Positions 16,950-25,732 of a stretch of DNA of 64,000 nt are shown in pieces; within the stretch, counting starts at the first letter, position 1, and each line of letters opens with the position of its first letter. Source of the stretch: Roseiarcus sp963782255 (GTDB lineage: Bacteria; Pseudomonadota; Alphaproteobacteria; Rhizobiales; Beijerinckiaceae); NCBI GenBank assembly GCA_963782255.1, contig CAWAIS010000001.1, positions 5,456,001 through 5,520,000 of the forward strand. The letters run 5' to 3'. The translations under genes and the position numbers were made by a program. The notes under the pieces are model-generated. The model was not told the origin of the DNA and did no database searches. It saw only the letters and a program-made list of their open reading frames with translations.

Positions 16950-17068
16950 AACCTTCCCGATGCGCCCGCGAATTGTTTGTCGCTAGTGGCTTCGTCACTT
17001 GTAGTGGCGGCCATTTCCTGACGCAACGGCAACATAAGAAGAACGAATTTTCGCCATCGGAGTGACGC

Positions 17069-17101
17069 TGCGGAACCGCAGACGTTCATGCTTCAAGCAT
17101 G
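17069..17101. promoter_or_regulatory. Two adjacent perfect palindromes upstream of an SDR gene
   Basis: TGCGGAACCGCA (17069-17080) and CATGCTTCAAGCATG (17087-17101; seven-base arms around one base) follow each other 70-100 bases before the start at 17173. They lie in the 220-base divergent spacer. They could be operators or small hairpins in the leader RNA. No matching regulator is adjacent. Confidence 0.35.
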
Positions 17102-17172
17102 GGCGCGCTCAAGTGAGGCATGGGACCTTCGGGCGCGGCGCAAAGTAAGGCGCCAACGCAAACGGGGGCTCG

Positions 17173-17937
17173 ATGGGGCGCAATATTGTGATCACCGGGG
17201 CCAGCAGCGGGCTCGGTCGAGCGCTTGCGTTGGAATACGCAGCCCCGGGCGCGGTGCTCGCTCTTCTCGGACGCAACGAAGACCGCCTCAACGAGACCGC
17301 CGCCCGCGCGCAAGCAAAAGGCGCGCTCGTGCGGCTGGCCACTCTCGACGTGCGCGATCGCGAGGGCATGCGCAACTTCTTGCTCGATTTCGACGCGACG
17401 GCCCCGATCGATTGCGTCATCGCCAGCGCGGGGCGGACCATGGTCACTCCGGCCGACGGAACCGCCGAGGATCTGACCAAGGCCGAGGAGCTGTTCGCTG
17501 TGAATGTGAACGGCGTTATGAACACGATCGCGCCGGTCGCGCCTCTCATGCGGAGCCGCCGGAGCGGTCAGATCGCGCTCCTTGGCTCGCTCGCCGCGTT
17601 CGCGCCTCCACCAGACTCTCCCTCATACGCTGCGAGCAAGGCGGCGCTGGTCGCGTTCGGGCTCGCGACGCGAGCGCTCTATCGCGCCGATGGCGTCGCT
17701 GTCAGCGTGATCTGCCCGGGGTTTGTCGACACCGAGATGACCGGCTCCTATACGAGCTGGAAGCCGCTCATGATCTCGGCGGAGGACGCGGCGCGTCGGA
17801 TTCACCGCGGGCTTGATCGCCGCAAGGCCGTCATCGTCTTCCCTTTCGCGCTCTACTGCGCGGCGAGGCTTCTGCAGTGTCTGCCGGATCCGTTGCGGTC
17901 GTCGGTCATGTTGAGGTCGCGCGCGGTTCAGCGCTAA
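17173..17937 (+). CDS. Short-chain dehydrogenase/reductase
   Basis: A 254-residue classical SDR. It has the cofactor loop ITGASSGLGRALAL, then the ASAG-type segment VIASAGRT, catalytic Ser in LLGSLAAFAPP, YAASK catalytic Tyr-Lys, and ICPGFVDTEMT. The C-terminal FPFALYCAARLLQCLPDPL is hydrophobic, suggesting membrane association, as in SDRs acting on lipids. Located beside a CDP-alcohol phosphatidyltransferase; a lipid substrate is possible but unproven. Only GGGG precedes the ATG as a ribosome site. Confidence 0.88.
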   Translation: MGRNIVITGASSGLGRALALEYAAPGAVLALLGRNEDRLNETAARAQAKGALVRLATLDVRDREGMRNFLLDFDATAPIDCVIASAGRTMVTPADGTAEDLTKAEELFAVNVNGVMNTIAPVAPLMRSRRSGQIALLGSLAAFAPPPDSPSYAASKAALVAFGLATRALYRADGVAVSVICPGFVDTEMTGSYTSWKPLMISAEDAARRIHRGLDRRKAVIVFPFALYCAARLLQCLPDPLRSSVMLRSRAVQR

Positions 17938-17984
17938 CAGGCTTCGACACCGCTTCCTTCTCCTCAACTTGAACCGGCGACGAC

Positions 17985-18845
17985 CTATTTCGCGCTGTCC
18001 AATTCCCCGACGCTCTCGGCGCCGGATGTCGGGCCGAGCCAATCGGGGTCGATCCTCGGCAAGGGGATCGCATCGAGAAGCGCGCGGGTATACGCGTCCC
18101 TCGGGGCGGCGAAGACATGGTCGCACGGTCCCTCTTCGACGATCCGCCCGCTGCGCAGGACATAGACCCGGTCGCACACTGCCCGGATGACGGAGAGGTC
18201 GTGGCTGATGAAGGCCATGGAAAGGCCGAGGTCGCGCGACAGCCCCTTAAGCAGGTTCAAGACGTGGGCTTGCGTCGAGACGTCGAGCCCGGAGACGATC
18301 TCGTCCGCGAGAACGAAATCGGGCGCGAGCAGCGCGACGCGCGCGATGCCGACGCGTTGTCGCTGGCCGCCGGAGAGCTCATGCGGATACCGCTCGAGGC
18401 AGGTTAATGGAAGGCTGAAGCGCGTGAATATTTTCCTTGCCCGCGCCTCCGCGTCGGCTTCGTTCGCCGCGACGCGGTGGAACAGCATTGGCTCGATGAC
18501 GATGCGACGGATTGTACGGCGCGGATTGAGCGACGCCATCGGATCCTGAAAGATGAGTTGCATGCGCCTTCGGATCGGGCGCATCGCCGGCTCGGGCAGG
18601 CTCGTGATGTCTTGACCGTCGAAGCAGATTGTCCCTGAATCCATGTCGATCAGGCGCAGCAGCGCTCGCCCCAGGGTCGTCTTGCCAGAGCCGCTTTCTC
18701 CGACAATGCCGACGGTTTCCGCACGGCCGATGCGGATCGTGACGCCATGCAAAACTTTCAAGGGGCGCTTGCCGAGGCCAAGAAGGCTCCGGCCTCCGCC
18801 GAAAGAGACTTCGACATCGCGTGCGATCAGGAGGTCGTCGGTCAC
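17985..18845 (-). CDS. Peptide-type ABC transporter ATP-binding protein (OppF/DppF-like)
   Basis: The cytoplasmic ATPase of an oligopeptide/dipeptide ABC importer. Walker A is GESGSGKTTLGRALL, the Q-loop region LIFQDPMASLNPR, the signature LSGGQRQRVGIARVALL and Walker B FVLADEIVSGLD followed by the switch His in FISHDLSV. The C-terminal EEGPCDHVFAAPRDAYTRALL is the oligopeptide-transporter-type extension. The GTG start at 18845 overlaps the stop of the preceding ATPase gene (GTGA); an upstream extension of the frame is spurious. Last gene of a five-gene minus-strand operon (solute-binding protein, two permeases, two ATPases). Confidence 0.93.
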   Translation of the reverse strand: MTDDLLIARDVEVSFGGGRSLLGLGKRPLKVLHGVTIRIGRAETVGIVGESGSGKTTLGRALLRLIDMDSGTICFDGQDITSLPEPAMRPIRRRMQLIFQDPMASLNPRRTIRRIVIEPMLFHRVAANEADAEARARKIFTRFSLPLTCLERYPHELSGGQRQRVGIARVALLAPDFVLADEIVSGLDVSTQAHVLNLLKGLSRDLGLSMAFISHDLSVIRAVCDRVYVLRSGRIVEEGPCDHVFAAPRDAYTRALLDAIPLPRIDPDWLGPTSGAESVGELDSAK

Positions 18846-19711
18846 CGCGCGGCGCCGCTCTGGCCAAGTTCGGCGTGCAAATCGGCGATGACGGCTTCTG
18901 GAATCGCGCACAAACCCGCGTTCGGCCGGTCGTAGCGTGGGCAGGCGTCCAACAGCGCGCGCGTATAAGGATGCCTGGGCGTGCCGAGCAGCTGCGAGGT
19001 CGAGCCGGACTCGATCACCCGGCCCGCGAAGAGGAGCGTCACGTGGTCGCAGATTTGGGCGACCACGCCGAGGTCGTGCGTCACGAACACCACCGCCGTG
19101 CCATGTGCGCTTTGCAAATTGCGGATCAGCCGCAGGATTTGCTTCTGCACCGTCACGTCGAGCGCGGTAGTCGGTTCGTCCGCGACGATCAATCGCGGTT
19201 CGAGCGCGAAGGCGGCGGCGATCAACACGCGCTGCCGCATCCCGCCAGAAAGCTCATGGGGAAAGCTGCGCAAGACGCGATCAGGGTCGCGAATATGAAC
19301 TTCGTGCAGCAGTCTGAGCGCGAGCGCTCGCGCCGCTTTTGCATCGAGGCCGCGCCAGAGCCGCGGTCCGTCCGTCAATTGTGCTTCGATTCGGCGCGCG
19401 GGATTGAGCGCGGTCATCGGGTCCTGCGGGATCAGCGCGATACGCTCGCCGATCAAACGGCGGAGCGCGCCAGCATTCATCTTCAGGAGATCTGCGCCCT
19501 CGAACATCACTTTGCCGCCTGTCACGCGGACAGTGCGCGGCAGAATGCCGAGGATCGCCTTCGCTATGGTCGATTTGCCCGCGCCGCTCTCACCGACGAG
19601 ACCGCACGTTTCGCCGCGTGCGACCTCAAGCGACACACCGCGGAGGATCGGCGCCCGGTCGCGTACGGAAATCGCGCTCAAATTCGAGAGGGCGAGAACT
19701 GGCGGCTTCAT
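18842..19711 (-). CDS. Peptide-type ABC transporter ATP-binding protein (OppD/DppD-like)
   Basis: A 289-residue ATPase that pairs with the OppF-like protein. It has Walker A GESGAGKSTIAKAILG, the DLLKMNAGALRRLIGERIAL region, IPQDPMTALNPARRI, the signature LSGGMRQRVLIAAAFAL, Walker B LIVADEPTTALDVTVQ and the switch His in FVTHDLGVVAQ. The C-terminal TPRHPYTRALLDACPR is typical of this transporter class. It overlaps the upstream permease gene by four bases and the downstream ATPase by four. Confidence 0.93.
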   Translation of the reverse strand: MKPPVLALSNLSAISVRDRAPILRGVSLEVARGETCGLVGESGAGKSTIAKAILGILPRTVRVTGGKVMFEGADLLKMNAGALRRLIGERIALIPQDPMTALNPARRIEAQLTDGPRLWRGLDAKAARALALRLLHEVHIRDPDRVLRSFPHELSGGMRQRVLIAAAFALEPRLIVADEPTTALDVTVQKQILRLIRNLQSAHGTAVVFVTHDLGVVAQICDHVTLLFAGRVIESGSTSQLLGTPRHPYTRALLDACPRYDRPNAGLCAIPEAVIADLHAELGQSGAAR

Positions 19712-20580
19712 CGGCGCATCACCGGATCGAGCGAACGCCGCAGGCCCTCGCCGAGCAGGTTAAACGCCAGCACCGTGAGAAACAGGGCGGTCAACGGCGC
19801 CGCAAGCACCCACCAACCCTGATGGAGAATCTGCCGCCCCTGGGCGATCATTCCGCCCCAGGTCGGCACATCGGAGGACACAGAGAGCCCGACAAACGAA
19901 AGGATCGCCTCGACGATCACCGCGATGCCCATCTCGAGGCTGATCAGCGCAATCAGGACGGGCAGCACGTTGGGAAAAATCTCGCGGAGCAGAATCCGCA
20001 TTTGCGAGAAGCCGATCGCGCGCGCGGCCGTGACATAGTCGCTCTTCGCCTGAGCCATCGTCTCTGCGCGCACGACGCGACAGAAGCGGGTCCAATCGAT
20101 GATGACGATGGCTGCGATGACCGAACCAACGCCAGCGCCCACGACCGCGACCAAGAGGATCGACAGCAGCACCGGCGGGAACGCCATCCAGATCTCGACG
20201 AGACGAGAGATGACCGCGTCCACCCAGCCCCGATACCAGCCCGCGAGCAAGCCGAGCGCCGCCCCCAGAACCGCCGCCAGGCTCGCGGCGACGAAGGCGA
20301 CGGTCAGTGCGATTCGTGATCCCCAAATGAGGCGTGAGAGTACGTCGCGGCCGAGATCGTCGGCGCCGAGCAGGTAGCCCGGCTCCGCGCCAGCAAAGCC
20401 GTGCGGCGGCGTTAGGCCCAGGATCAAGTCCTGTTCAAGGGGATCTTTCGGCGCGAAGCCCGGCGCACCGATGGCGAGCACGATCAGGAACAGGATGAAG
20501 CCGCCGCCGCCGACCACCTTGGCGTCGCCGACGCACGTGCGGACGGTGTTCCCGATCCCGCGCCAGTGAGGCTCGCTCAT
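19708..20580 (-). CDS. ABC transporter permease (DppC/OppC-like)
   Basis: A 290-residue inner-membrane permease with about six transmembrane helices. The N-terminal part ends in the HPLGTDxxGRDxLSR-type motif, seen here as YLLGADDLGRDVLSRLIWG. The cytoplasmic EAA loop is RAIGFSQMRILLREIFPNV. It forms the membrane channel together with the DppB-like protein encoded just upstream. Substrate class by homology is peptides, nickel or opines; cluster context suggests something linked to aromatic amino-acid breakdown. Confidence 0.92.
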   Translation of the reverse strand: MSEPHWRGIGNTVRTCVGDAKVVGGGGFILFLIVLAIGAPGFAPKDPLEQDLILGLTPPHGFAGAEPGYLLGADDLGRDVLSRLIWGSRIALTVAFVAASLAAVLGAALGLLAGWYRGWVDAVISRLVEIWMAFPPVLLSILLVAVVGAGVGSVIAAIVIIDWTRFCRVVRAETMAQAKSDYVTAARAIGFSQMRILLREIFPNVLPVLIALISLEMGIAVIVEAILSFVGLSVSSDVPTWGGMIAQGRQILHQGWWVLAAPLTALFLTVLAFNLLGEGLRRSLDPVMRR

Positions 20581-20598
20581 TGGCCGATCGCCCGAGCG

Positions 20599-21603
20599 TC
20601 ACACATTGCGCAATCTCGGGTTGGTCATGACGACCAGCAGATCGACAGCCATGTTCACGACAATGAACAGGGCGCCGAACACCAGCGTCAGCCCCTGGAT
20701 CAGCGGCAAGTCGCGGTTGATCACCGCGTCAACCGCCATGTTCCCCATGCCGGGATAGCCGAAGATGCGCTCGACGATCACCGTGCCGCCGATCAGGAAC
20801 GTGAACTGCACGCCAGTCAGCGCGAGGGTGGGCGCAATCGCGTTTCTGAGCGCCTCCTGCAGGACCAGCCGCATTTGTGAAAGGCCCTTCAGCCGCGCGA
20901 GCAGGACGTAATCCTGCACCATCGCCTCGCGCAGGGATTCCTTCAGGACGCGGGTGATGATCGCGGCGAGCGGCAGGCCGAGCGCGAGCATCGGCATCGT
21001 CATATGCCGCAACACATCGGCTGCGGCGGCGAAGCGCAACGTGGCGAGGCTCTCCAGCAGATAGAACGGCGTGACGAACCGCTCGTCGAGGCTGGGGTCG
21101 ATCCGGCCCGACAAAGGCAGCACGGGAAGGAACACACCGAACAGCAGCACAAACGCAAACGCCCAGATGAAATCTGGCACCGCGAGAAAGAGCCCGTTGA
21201 CAGCGTCGATCAACGGCGCAGCGGACCAATCGCTCATGAGAGTGCCGAACACGGCGATAGCCCCGCCGAGCAGCGCAGCAAAGACCAACGAGACGAAGGC
21301 GAGTTCGAGAGTGGCAGGCAATCGTTCGCCCATAATCGCGAGCACGTTGCGATGAAGGGAGATGGACGTCCCGAAGTCGCCGTGGAGTATGTCCCGCAGC
21401 CAGATGAAAAATTGAGTAGGCAGGCTCGTATCGAGTCCATAATGGGCTCTTAGCGCCGCGATGTCGGCGGGCGTTGCGCCAGGCGATATCATCATCGCGA
21501 TCGGGTCGCCCGGCACGACCCGCAGAAGCACGAACACGATAATCGCCACGCCCAGCAAGGTGACGGCGGCCAAGATCAGGCGCTGCGCGGCGACCAAAAT
21601 CAT
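20599..21603 (-). CDS. ABC transporter permease (DppB/OppB-like)
   Basis: A 334-residue inner-membrane permease. The N-terminus IFVLLRVVPGDPIAMMI and ALRAHYGLDTSLPTQFFIWL are hallmarks of DppB. The EAA loop LARLKGLSQMRLVLQEALRNA is followed by PTLALTGVQFTFLIGGTVIVERIFGYPG. It is the second gene of the transporter operon, 69 bases after the solute-binding protein stop. Confidence 0.93.
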   Translation of the reverse strand: MILVAAQRLILAAVTLLGVAIIVFVLLRVVPGDPIAMMISPGATPADIAALRAHYGLDTSLPTQFFIWLRDILHGDFGTSISLHRNVLAIMGERLPATLELAFVSLVFAALLGGAIAVFGTLMSDWSAAPLIDAVNGLFLAVPDFIWAFAFVLLFGVFLPVLPLSGRIDPSLDERFVTPFYLLESLATLRFAAAADVLRHMTMPMLALGLPLAAIITRVLKESLREAMVQDYVLLARLKGLSQMRLVLQEALRNAIAPTLALTGVQFTFLIGGTVIVERIFGYPGMGNMAVDAVINRDLPLIQGLTLVFGALFIVVNMAVDLLVVMTNPRLRNV

Positions 21604-21672
21604 GGAGGCGCGCTCAATGCGGCGACATAAGAGGGCGCGAACGAATCCCGTCCTTTCGCGCCCGCTCTCGAG

Positions 21673-23208
21673 TCAGGCCTTGGACACCAAGGTCGGCTGT
21701 AGGGCGCCCGTCGCATTCGGTGTGACCTTGAGCGATGCCTTGTAGACGATGGGCTGCGAGTATTGCACGAGCGGGATCACATAGCCCTTTTCGGCGATAT
21801 ATTTGTCGACCGCCTTCCAGCCGGCTATTCGTTTTGCTTCGTCCTTCTCTCCCCACAATGGCCCGATCATGTCGTCGAGATCTTTCGACTTCCAGGCTGA
21901 GTGCGGCGATGGCGAGAACATCGCAAATCCCGTCGAGGTGGACGGGTCGCCGATCGCATTGCCCCAATTGTAGAAGGCCATCGGGTCGAGCTTGTGGGCG
22001 GCGCGCAGCTCATAGTGCTTGGCGATCTCATAAACCTCGATCTCGGCATCGATGCCGACCTTGCGCCACATCCCGACAATCGCCTGGATCATTTCGTAAT
22101 CTTTCGGCTTGAAGCCGCGCGTCGTCTGGATCTTGAACTTGACCGGCTTTTCCGGCGAGTAGCCGCTCTTGGCGAGGAGCGCCTTCGCCAACTCTGGGTC
22201 ATAAGGAACCTTGATCGAGGGATCGAACGCCTCGTAGCCGGGCGCTTCCAGGGTCGCGATAGGCGTCGCGTAGCCGCGCAGCAGTTTCTTGGCGATGAGG
22301 TCCTTGTCGATTGCATGGATCGCCGCGAGACGCACGTTCTCGTCGAGCATTTCTTTTTCGACATTGGTAATGAAGATCATGCCGATGTCCGACACCGGCT
22401 CACATACGCCCGCCAGACCCGGCTTCACTCTGAGGCGATCGTACTCCTCGTATGGAATCTCTAGCGTCACGTCGGAGGAGCCGCTTTCGATCTCGGCCAC
22501 GCGGCTCGCGCCGTCAGGCACGAACTTGAATATCACCGTGTCGAACGCGCCCTTTGGGCCCCAATACTTCTCGTTTCGTTTCAGACGGAGGAACGCATTG
22601 CCCTGGTACTCGTCCACCATGTAGGGGCCGGCGCCGACAGGCTTTTTCTCGAACCCTTCCGCGCCCACCTTCTCGTAATAGGCCTTCGGCAAAATGTAGC
22701 CGGTCAGGAACGCCATCCATTTGAAGACTGTGGGGTCGAACTGCTTGACGTCGGCGGTGATGCGATCGCCGTCGATCTGGTAGTTGCCGAGACGGCCCCA
22801 GATGAATTGAATCGGATTGCCGGTCTTCGGGTCGCCCGCGCGCTCCAGCGACCAAACGACGTCAGCAGGCGTAAGCGGCGAACCGTCGTGCCAGACGACC
22901 CCCTCGCGCACGTCCATCCAGGCCTTGGTCTTGTCGTCGTTCCAGCCCCATTTGGTCAAAAGCCCGGGCGCGAAAGAGAGGTCGGGATTCTGGCCGACGT
23001 ATTGATCGTAGATTGCTCTATAGATCGCCTGAATGGTCGGATTGACCGCGGACGGTCCAACGGTCGGATCGAACGACGGAAGATTGACGTTGTAGGCGAT
23101 CGTCAGCGTGTCGCTCGTTTGCGCGGACGCGAAGGCGCCAAGCAGAAGTTCGGATAGGAACGTCGCGCCGCCCAATGCGAGCGTCTGGCGTCGATTCAGT
23201 CTGATCAT
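21673..23208 (-). CDS. ABC transporter substrate-binding protein, family 5
   Basis: A 511-residue periplasmic binding protein (SBP_bac_5, DppA-like). The N-terminus MIRLNRRQTLALGGATFLS resembles a Tat or Sec signal and is cleaved near FASAQ. Mature-part landmarks are YNVNLPSFDP, the WHDGSPLTPADVVWSLERA segment common to the family, VGAGPYMVDEYQ and YDPELAKALLAKSGY. The binding pocket is not readable. I use the ATG at 23208 because AGCAGGAGG precedes it. First gene of the transporter operon and divergent from the ferredoxin oxidoreductase genes, so the two are probably co-regulated. Confidence 0.93.
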   Translation of the reverse strand: MIRLNRRQTLALGGATFLSELLLGAFASAQTSDTLTIAYNVNLPSFDPTVGPSAVNPTIQAIYRAIYDQYVGQNPDLSFAPGLLTKWGWNDDKTKAWMDVREGVVWHDGSPLTPADVVWSLERAGDPKTGNPIQFIWGRLGNYQIDGDRITADVKQFDPTVFKWMAFLTGYILPKAYYEKVGAEGFEKKPVGAGPYMVDEYQGNAFLRLKRNEKYWGPKGAFDTVIFKFVPDGASRVAEIESGSSDVTLEIPYEEYDRLRVKPGLAGVCEPVSDIGMIFITNVEKEMLDENVRLAAIHAIDKDLIAKKLLRGYATPIATLEAPGYEAFDPSIKVPYDPELAKALLAKSGYSPEKPVKFKIQTTRGFKPKDYEMIQAIVGMWRKVGIDAEIEVYEIAKHYELRAAHKLDPMAFYNWGNAIGDPSTSTGFAMFSPSPHSAWKSKDLDDMIGPLWGEKDEAKRIAGWKAVDKYIAEKGYVIPLVQYSQPIVYKASLKVTPNATGALQPTLVSKA

Positions 23209-23569
23209 GCTGTCCTCCTGCTTTGCCGTCTTCAAGCGACGACATCCGTGGGCTCGGCGACGCTTAAGGCGAGGCGATCAAAAGTGCATTCCTCTCGAGC
23301 GGCCTACTCTTGATCGGAGTTCGACCTGCCGCCTCGTCGCGCGTCCCGAAAGAGGATCGCGGGCTATTACATGCATCTTCATATATAATTCCTACAGCGC
23401 ACGTTGTGTCAAGTAGCCGACGCAAGAGAAAAGCTCCCTTTATTTGGGCGCTCTGCGTCGGCGCCAAGGATCGTCCCCTTCCCGCATTGACAACGAAGCG
23501 GCGATAAAAATATGCTGATGCACATGAATGGAGCGCGCCGCGTCCTTCGCGGCGCGAAGGGAGGTCCAA
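23209..23569. promoter_or_regulatory. Divergent promoter region of transporter and oxidoreductase operons
   Basis: About 360 bases separating the ABC transporter operon (minus) from iorA (plus). Around 23365-23410 it becomes AT-rich and contains the motif listed at 23372. The short open frames in this stretch resemble nothing and are not called. Confidence 0.6.
23372..23384 (+). promoter_or_regulatory. Candidate MarR operator, copy 1
   Basis: TGCATCTTCATAT lies in the middle of the divergent spacer. Eleven of 13 positions match TGCAAATTCATAT, found on the minus strand in the second divergent spacer of the same island at 30432-30444. The island encodes a single MarR-family regulator. The site is therefore a candidate for its binding, but this has not been tested and the motif is not a clean palindrome. 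Confidence 0.4.
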
Positions 23570-25732
23570 GTGGCGGAACGCTCATTCGCTCGCGAGGTGG
23601 AGGACCTGAGGCTCGGCGCCGGTTACGTGTTCCGCGGCGAGGGCATTCTCGCCATAACCAAGGCGCTGTTGCAATCGGGCGTCTCCTACGTGGGGGGCTA
23701 TCAGGGCTCGCCGATCTCCCACCTCATGGACGTTCTCGCCGACGCAAAGGACGTGCTCGACGAACTCGGCGTGCATTTCGAGACGTCCGCTTCAGAAGCA
23801 ACTGCCGCGGCGACGCTTTCGGCGTCGGTGATGTATCCCCTCCGCGGCGCGGTCACGTGGAAATCGACTGCTGGAACCAATGTCGCCGCCGACGCGCTCT
23901 CCAATCTTTCGTCTGGCGGCGTCACTGGCGGCGCGTTGATCATCATCGGCGAAGACTACGGCGAAGGCTCGTCCATCATGCAGGAGCGCAGCCACGCCTA
24001 TGCCCTGAAATCGCAAATCTGGCTCATCGATCCGCGCCCGAATCTGCCGACGCTGGTGCGCATGGTGGAAGAGGGCTTCGCGCTGTCCGAGGCGTCGAAC
24101 ACGCCGGTAATGCTCGAAGTGCGCATCCGCACCTGTCATGTTCACGGACAGTTCGTCGCCAAGGACAATCAGAAACCAAAATTCACTCTGCGCGAGGCGC
24201 TGGAAAAGCCGGTGCGCGACGTCAACCGGATTGTTCTGCCGCCCGCTTCGTTCCTGCATGAAAGGGAGAAGCTTGAGCGGAGGGCACCTGCGGCGATCGA
24301 ATTCGTCAAGGAGCATAGGCTCAACGAGATTTTCGGCCCCGCCCGCGGCGACGTCGGCATCGTCATGCTGGGCGGCATGTACAATACGACAATGCGGGCG
24401 TTGCAGTATCTGGGCCTCGCCGACGCCTGCGGCAAGTCGGCGGTTCCGCTCTACGTCCTAAACGTCGCCTATCCCCTGATCGAGGACGAGCTCGTCGGAT
24501 TCTGCGCCGGCAAGCGCGCTGTCTTGATGATCGAGGAGGGCGCGCCCGACTACATCGAACGCGATCTCAATACGATTCTGCGCCGACGCGATCTTCAGAC
24601 GAAAGTCTGCGGCAAAGACGTTCTGCCGATGGGCGGCGAATACACTGCGCCGGTGCTGACCAAGGGCGTGCGTCAGTTTCTGGCTGTCCATGCGCGCGAA
24701 CTGCTCGGCAACGATCCGCCCCATCCCGACCCGTCGCCGGTCATGGCCGACCCCAGGGTGAAAGCGCTCGCCGAGGTCGTGCCGCTGCGGCCGCCAGGGT
24801 TTTGCATCGGGTGCCCGGAGCGGCCTATCTTTGCCGCCCTCAAACTGGTGGAACGGGAACTCGGCCAGCATCATATCTCCGCGGACATCGGCTGCCATCT
24901 GTTTTCGATCCTGCCGCCATTCAATGTCGGTGCCACAACCATGGGCTATGGCCTCGGGCCCGCATCGGCGTCCGCGTTTAACGTGAAGTCGGACAAGCGC
25001 TCGATCTCGATTCTCGGTGATGGCGGGTTTTGGCACAATGGCCTCACCTCCTCGATCGGCAACGCCGTCTTCAACAAGCACGATGGCGTGACGCTGATCG
25101 TCGACAATTTCTATTCCGCCGCGACCGGCGGGCAAGACATCCCCTCGTCCCGCGCGAGCAATCCTCGCCGCAAGACCAATAACAGCATCGTTGCCGCAGT
25201 GCGCGGCATTGGCGCGAAATGGGTGCGCCAGATTGATCGCACCTACGACGTCGCCGCCATGCGCGACACGCTGCGCGAGGCGCTCACGTCGAGGACGCCG
25301 GGGCCGAAAATCATTGTCGCCTCCTCGGAGTGCATGCTGAACAAGCAGCGCCGCATTCGTCCAATGCTCGCCGAGGCGATGCACGAGGGCAAACGCGTGG
25401 TTCGCGAGAAATTCGGCGTCGACGCCGATATTTGCACTGGCGATCACGCATGCATCCGCCTCTCGGGCTGTCCTTCCTTGTCGCTCAAACATACCGACGA
25501 TCCGTTGAAAGACGATCCGGTGGCCTTTGTCGACGAGAATTGCGTCGGTTGCGGCAATTGCGGGGAGGTTGCTGAGGCGGCTGCGCTCTGTCCGTCCTTC
25601 TATCGCGCCGAGATCGTCCACAATCCCACGTTCTGGGATCGGTTCGTCGACAGGGCCCGCGCCTCGATCATCGGCTGGTTCGAGCGGCGGCGCAACGCGG
25701 GACGGATCGCATTCGCGAGCAGTCGCGGATGA
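23570..25732 (+). CDS. iorA: Indolepyruvate-type 2-oxoacid:ferredoxin oxidoreductase, large subunit
   Basis: A 720-residue TPP and iron-sulfur enzyme subunit. The N-terminal pyrimidine-binding domain has GYQGSPISHLMDVL and FETSASEATAAATLSASVM. The TPP diphosphate domain has GFCIGCPERPIF, ISADIGCHLFSILPP and the GDGGFWHNGLTSSIGNAV motif. The C-terminus carries CTGDHACIRLSGCPS and a ferredoxin-like CVGCGNCGEVAEAAALCPSF for [4Fe-4S] binding. The family oxidatively decarboxylates aryl 2-oxoacids to aryl acyl-CoA and reduces ferredoxin. The GTG at 23570 has GGGAGG before it. Its stop overlaps iorB. In this cluster, indolepyruvate or 2-aminophenylglyoxylate (isatinate) are plausible substrates; the latter would give 2-aminobenzoyl-CoA directly. 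Confidence 0.9.
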   Translation: MAERSFAREVEDLRLGAGYVFRGEGILAITKALLQSGVSYVGGYQGSPISHLMDVLADAKDVLDELGVHFETSASEATAAATLSASVMYPLRGAVTWKSTAGTNVAADALSNLSSGGVTGGALIIIGEDYGEGSSIMQERSHAYALKSQIWLIDPRPNLPTLVRMVEEGFALSEASNTPVMLEVRIRTCHVHGQFVAKDNQKPKFTLREALEKPVRDVNRIVLPPASFLHEREKLERRAPAAIEFVKEHRLNEIFGPARGDVGIVMLGGMYNTTMRALQYLGLADACGKSAVPLYVLNVAYPLIEDELVGFCAGKRAVLMIEEGAPDYIERDLNTILRRRDLQTKVCGKDVLPMGGEYTAPVLTKGVRQFLAVHARELLGNDPPHPDPSPVMADPRVKALAEVVPLRPPGFCIGCPERPIFAALKLVERELGQHHISADIGCHLFSILPPFNVGATTMGYGLGPASASAFNVKSDKRSISILGDGGFWHNGLTSSIGNAVFNKHDGVTLIVDNFYSAATGGQDIPSSRASNPRRKTNNSIVAAVRGIGAKWVRQIDRTYDVAAMRDTLREALTSRTPGPKIIVASSECMLNKQRRIRPMLAEAMHEGKRVVREKFGVDADICTGDHACIRLSGCPSLSLKHTDDPLKDDPVAFVDENCVGCGNCGEVAEAAALCPSFYRAEIVHNPTFWDRFVDRARASIIGWFERRRNAGRIAFASSRG

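Noticed and set aside
23264..23569. 101-residue minus-strand open frame in the transporter/iorA spacer
   Set aside because: Composition is unlike neighbouring genes, there is no homology that I recognise, and it spans the candidate operator.
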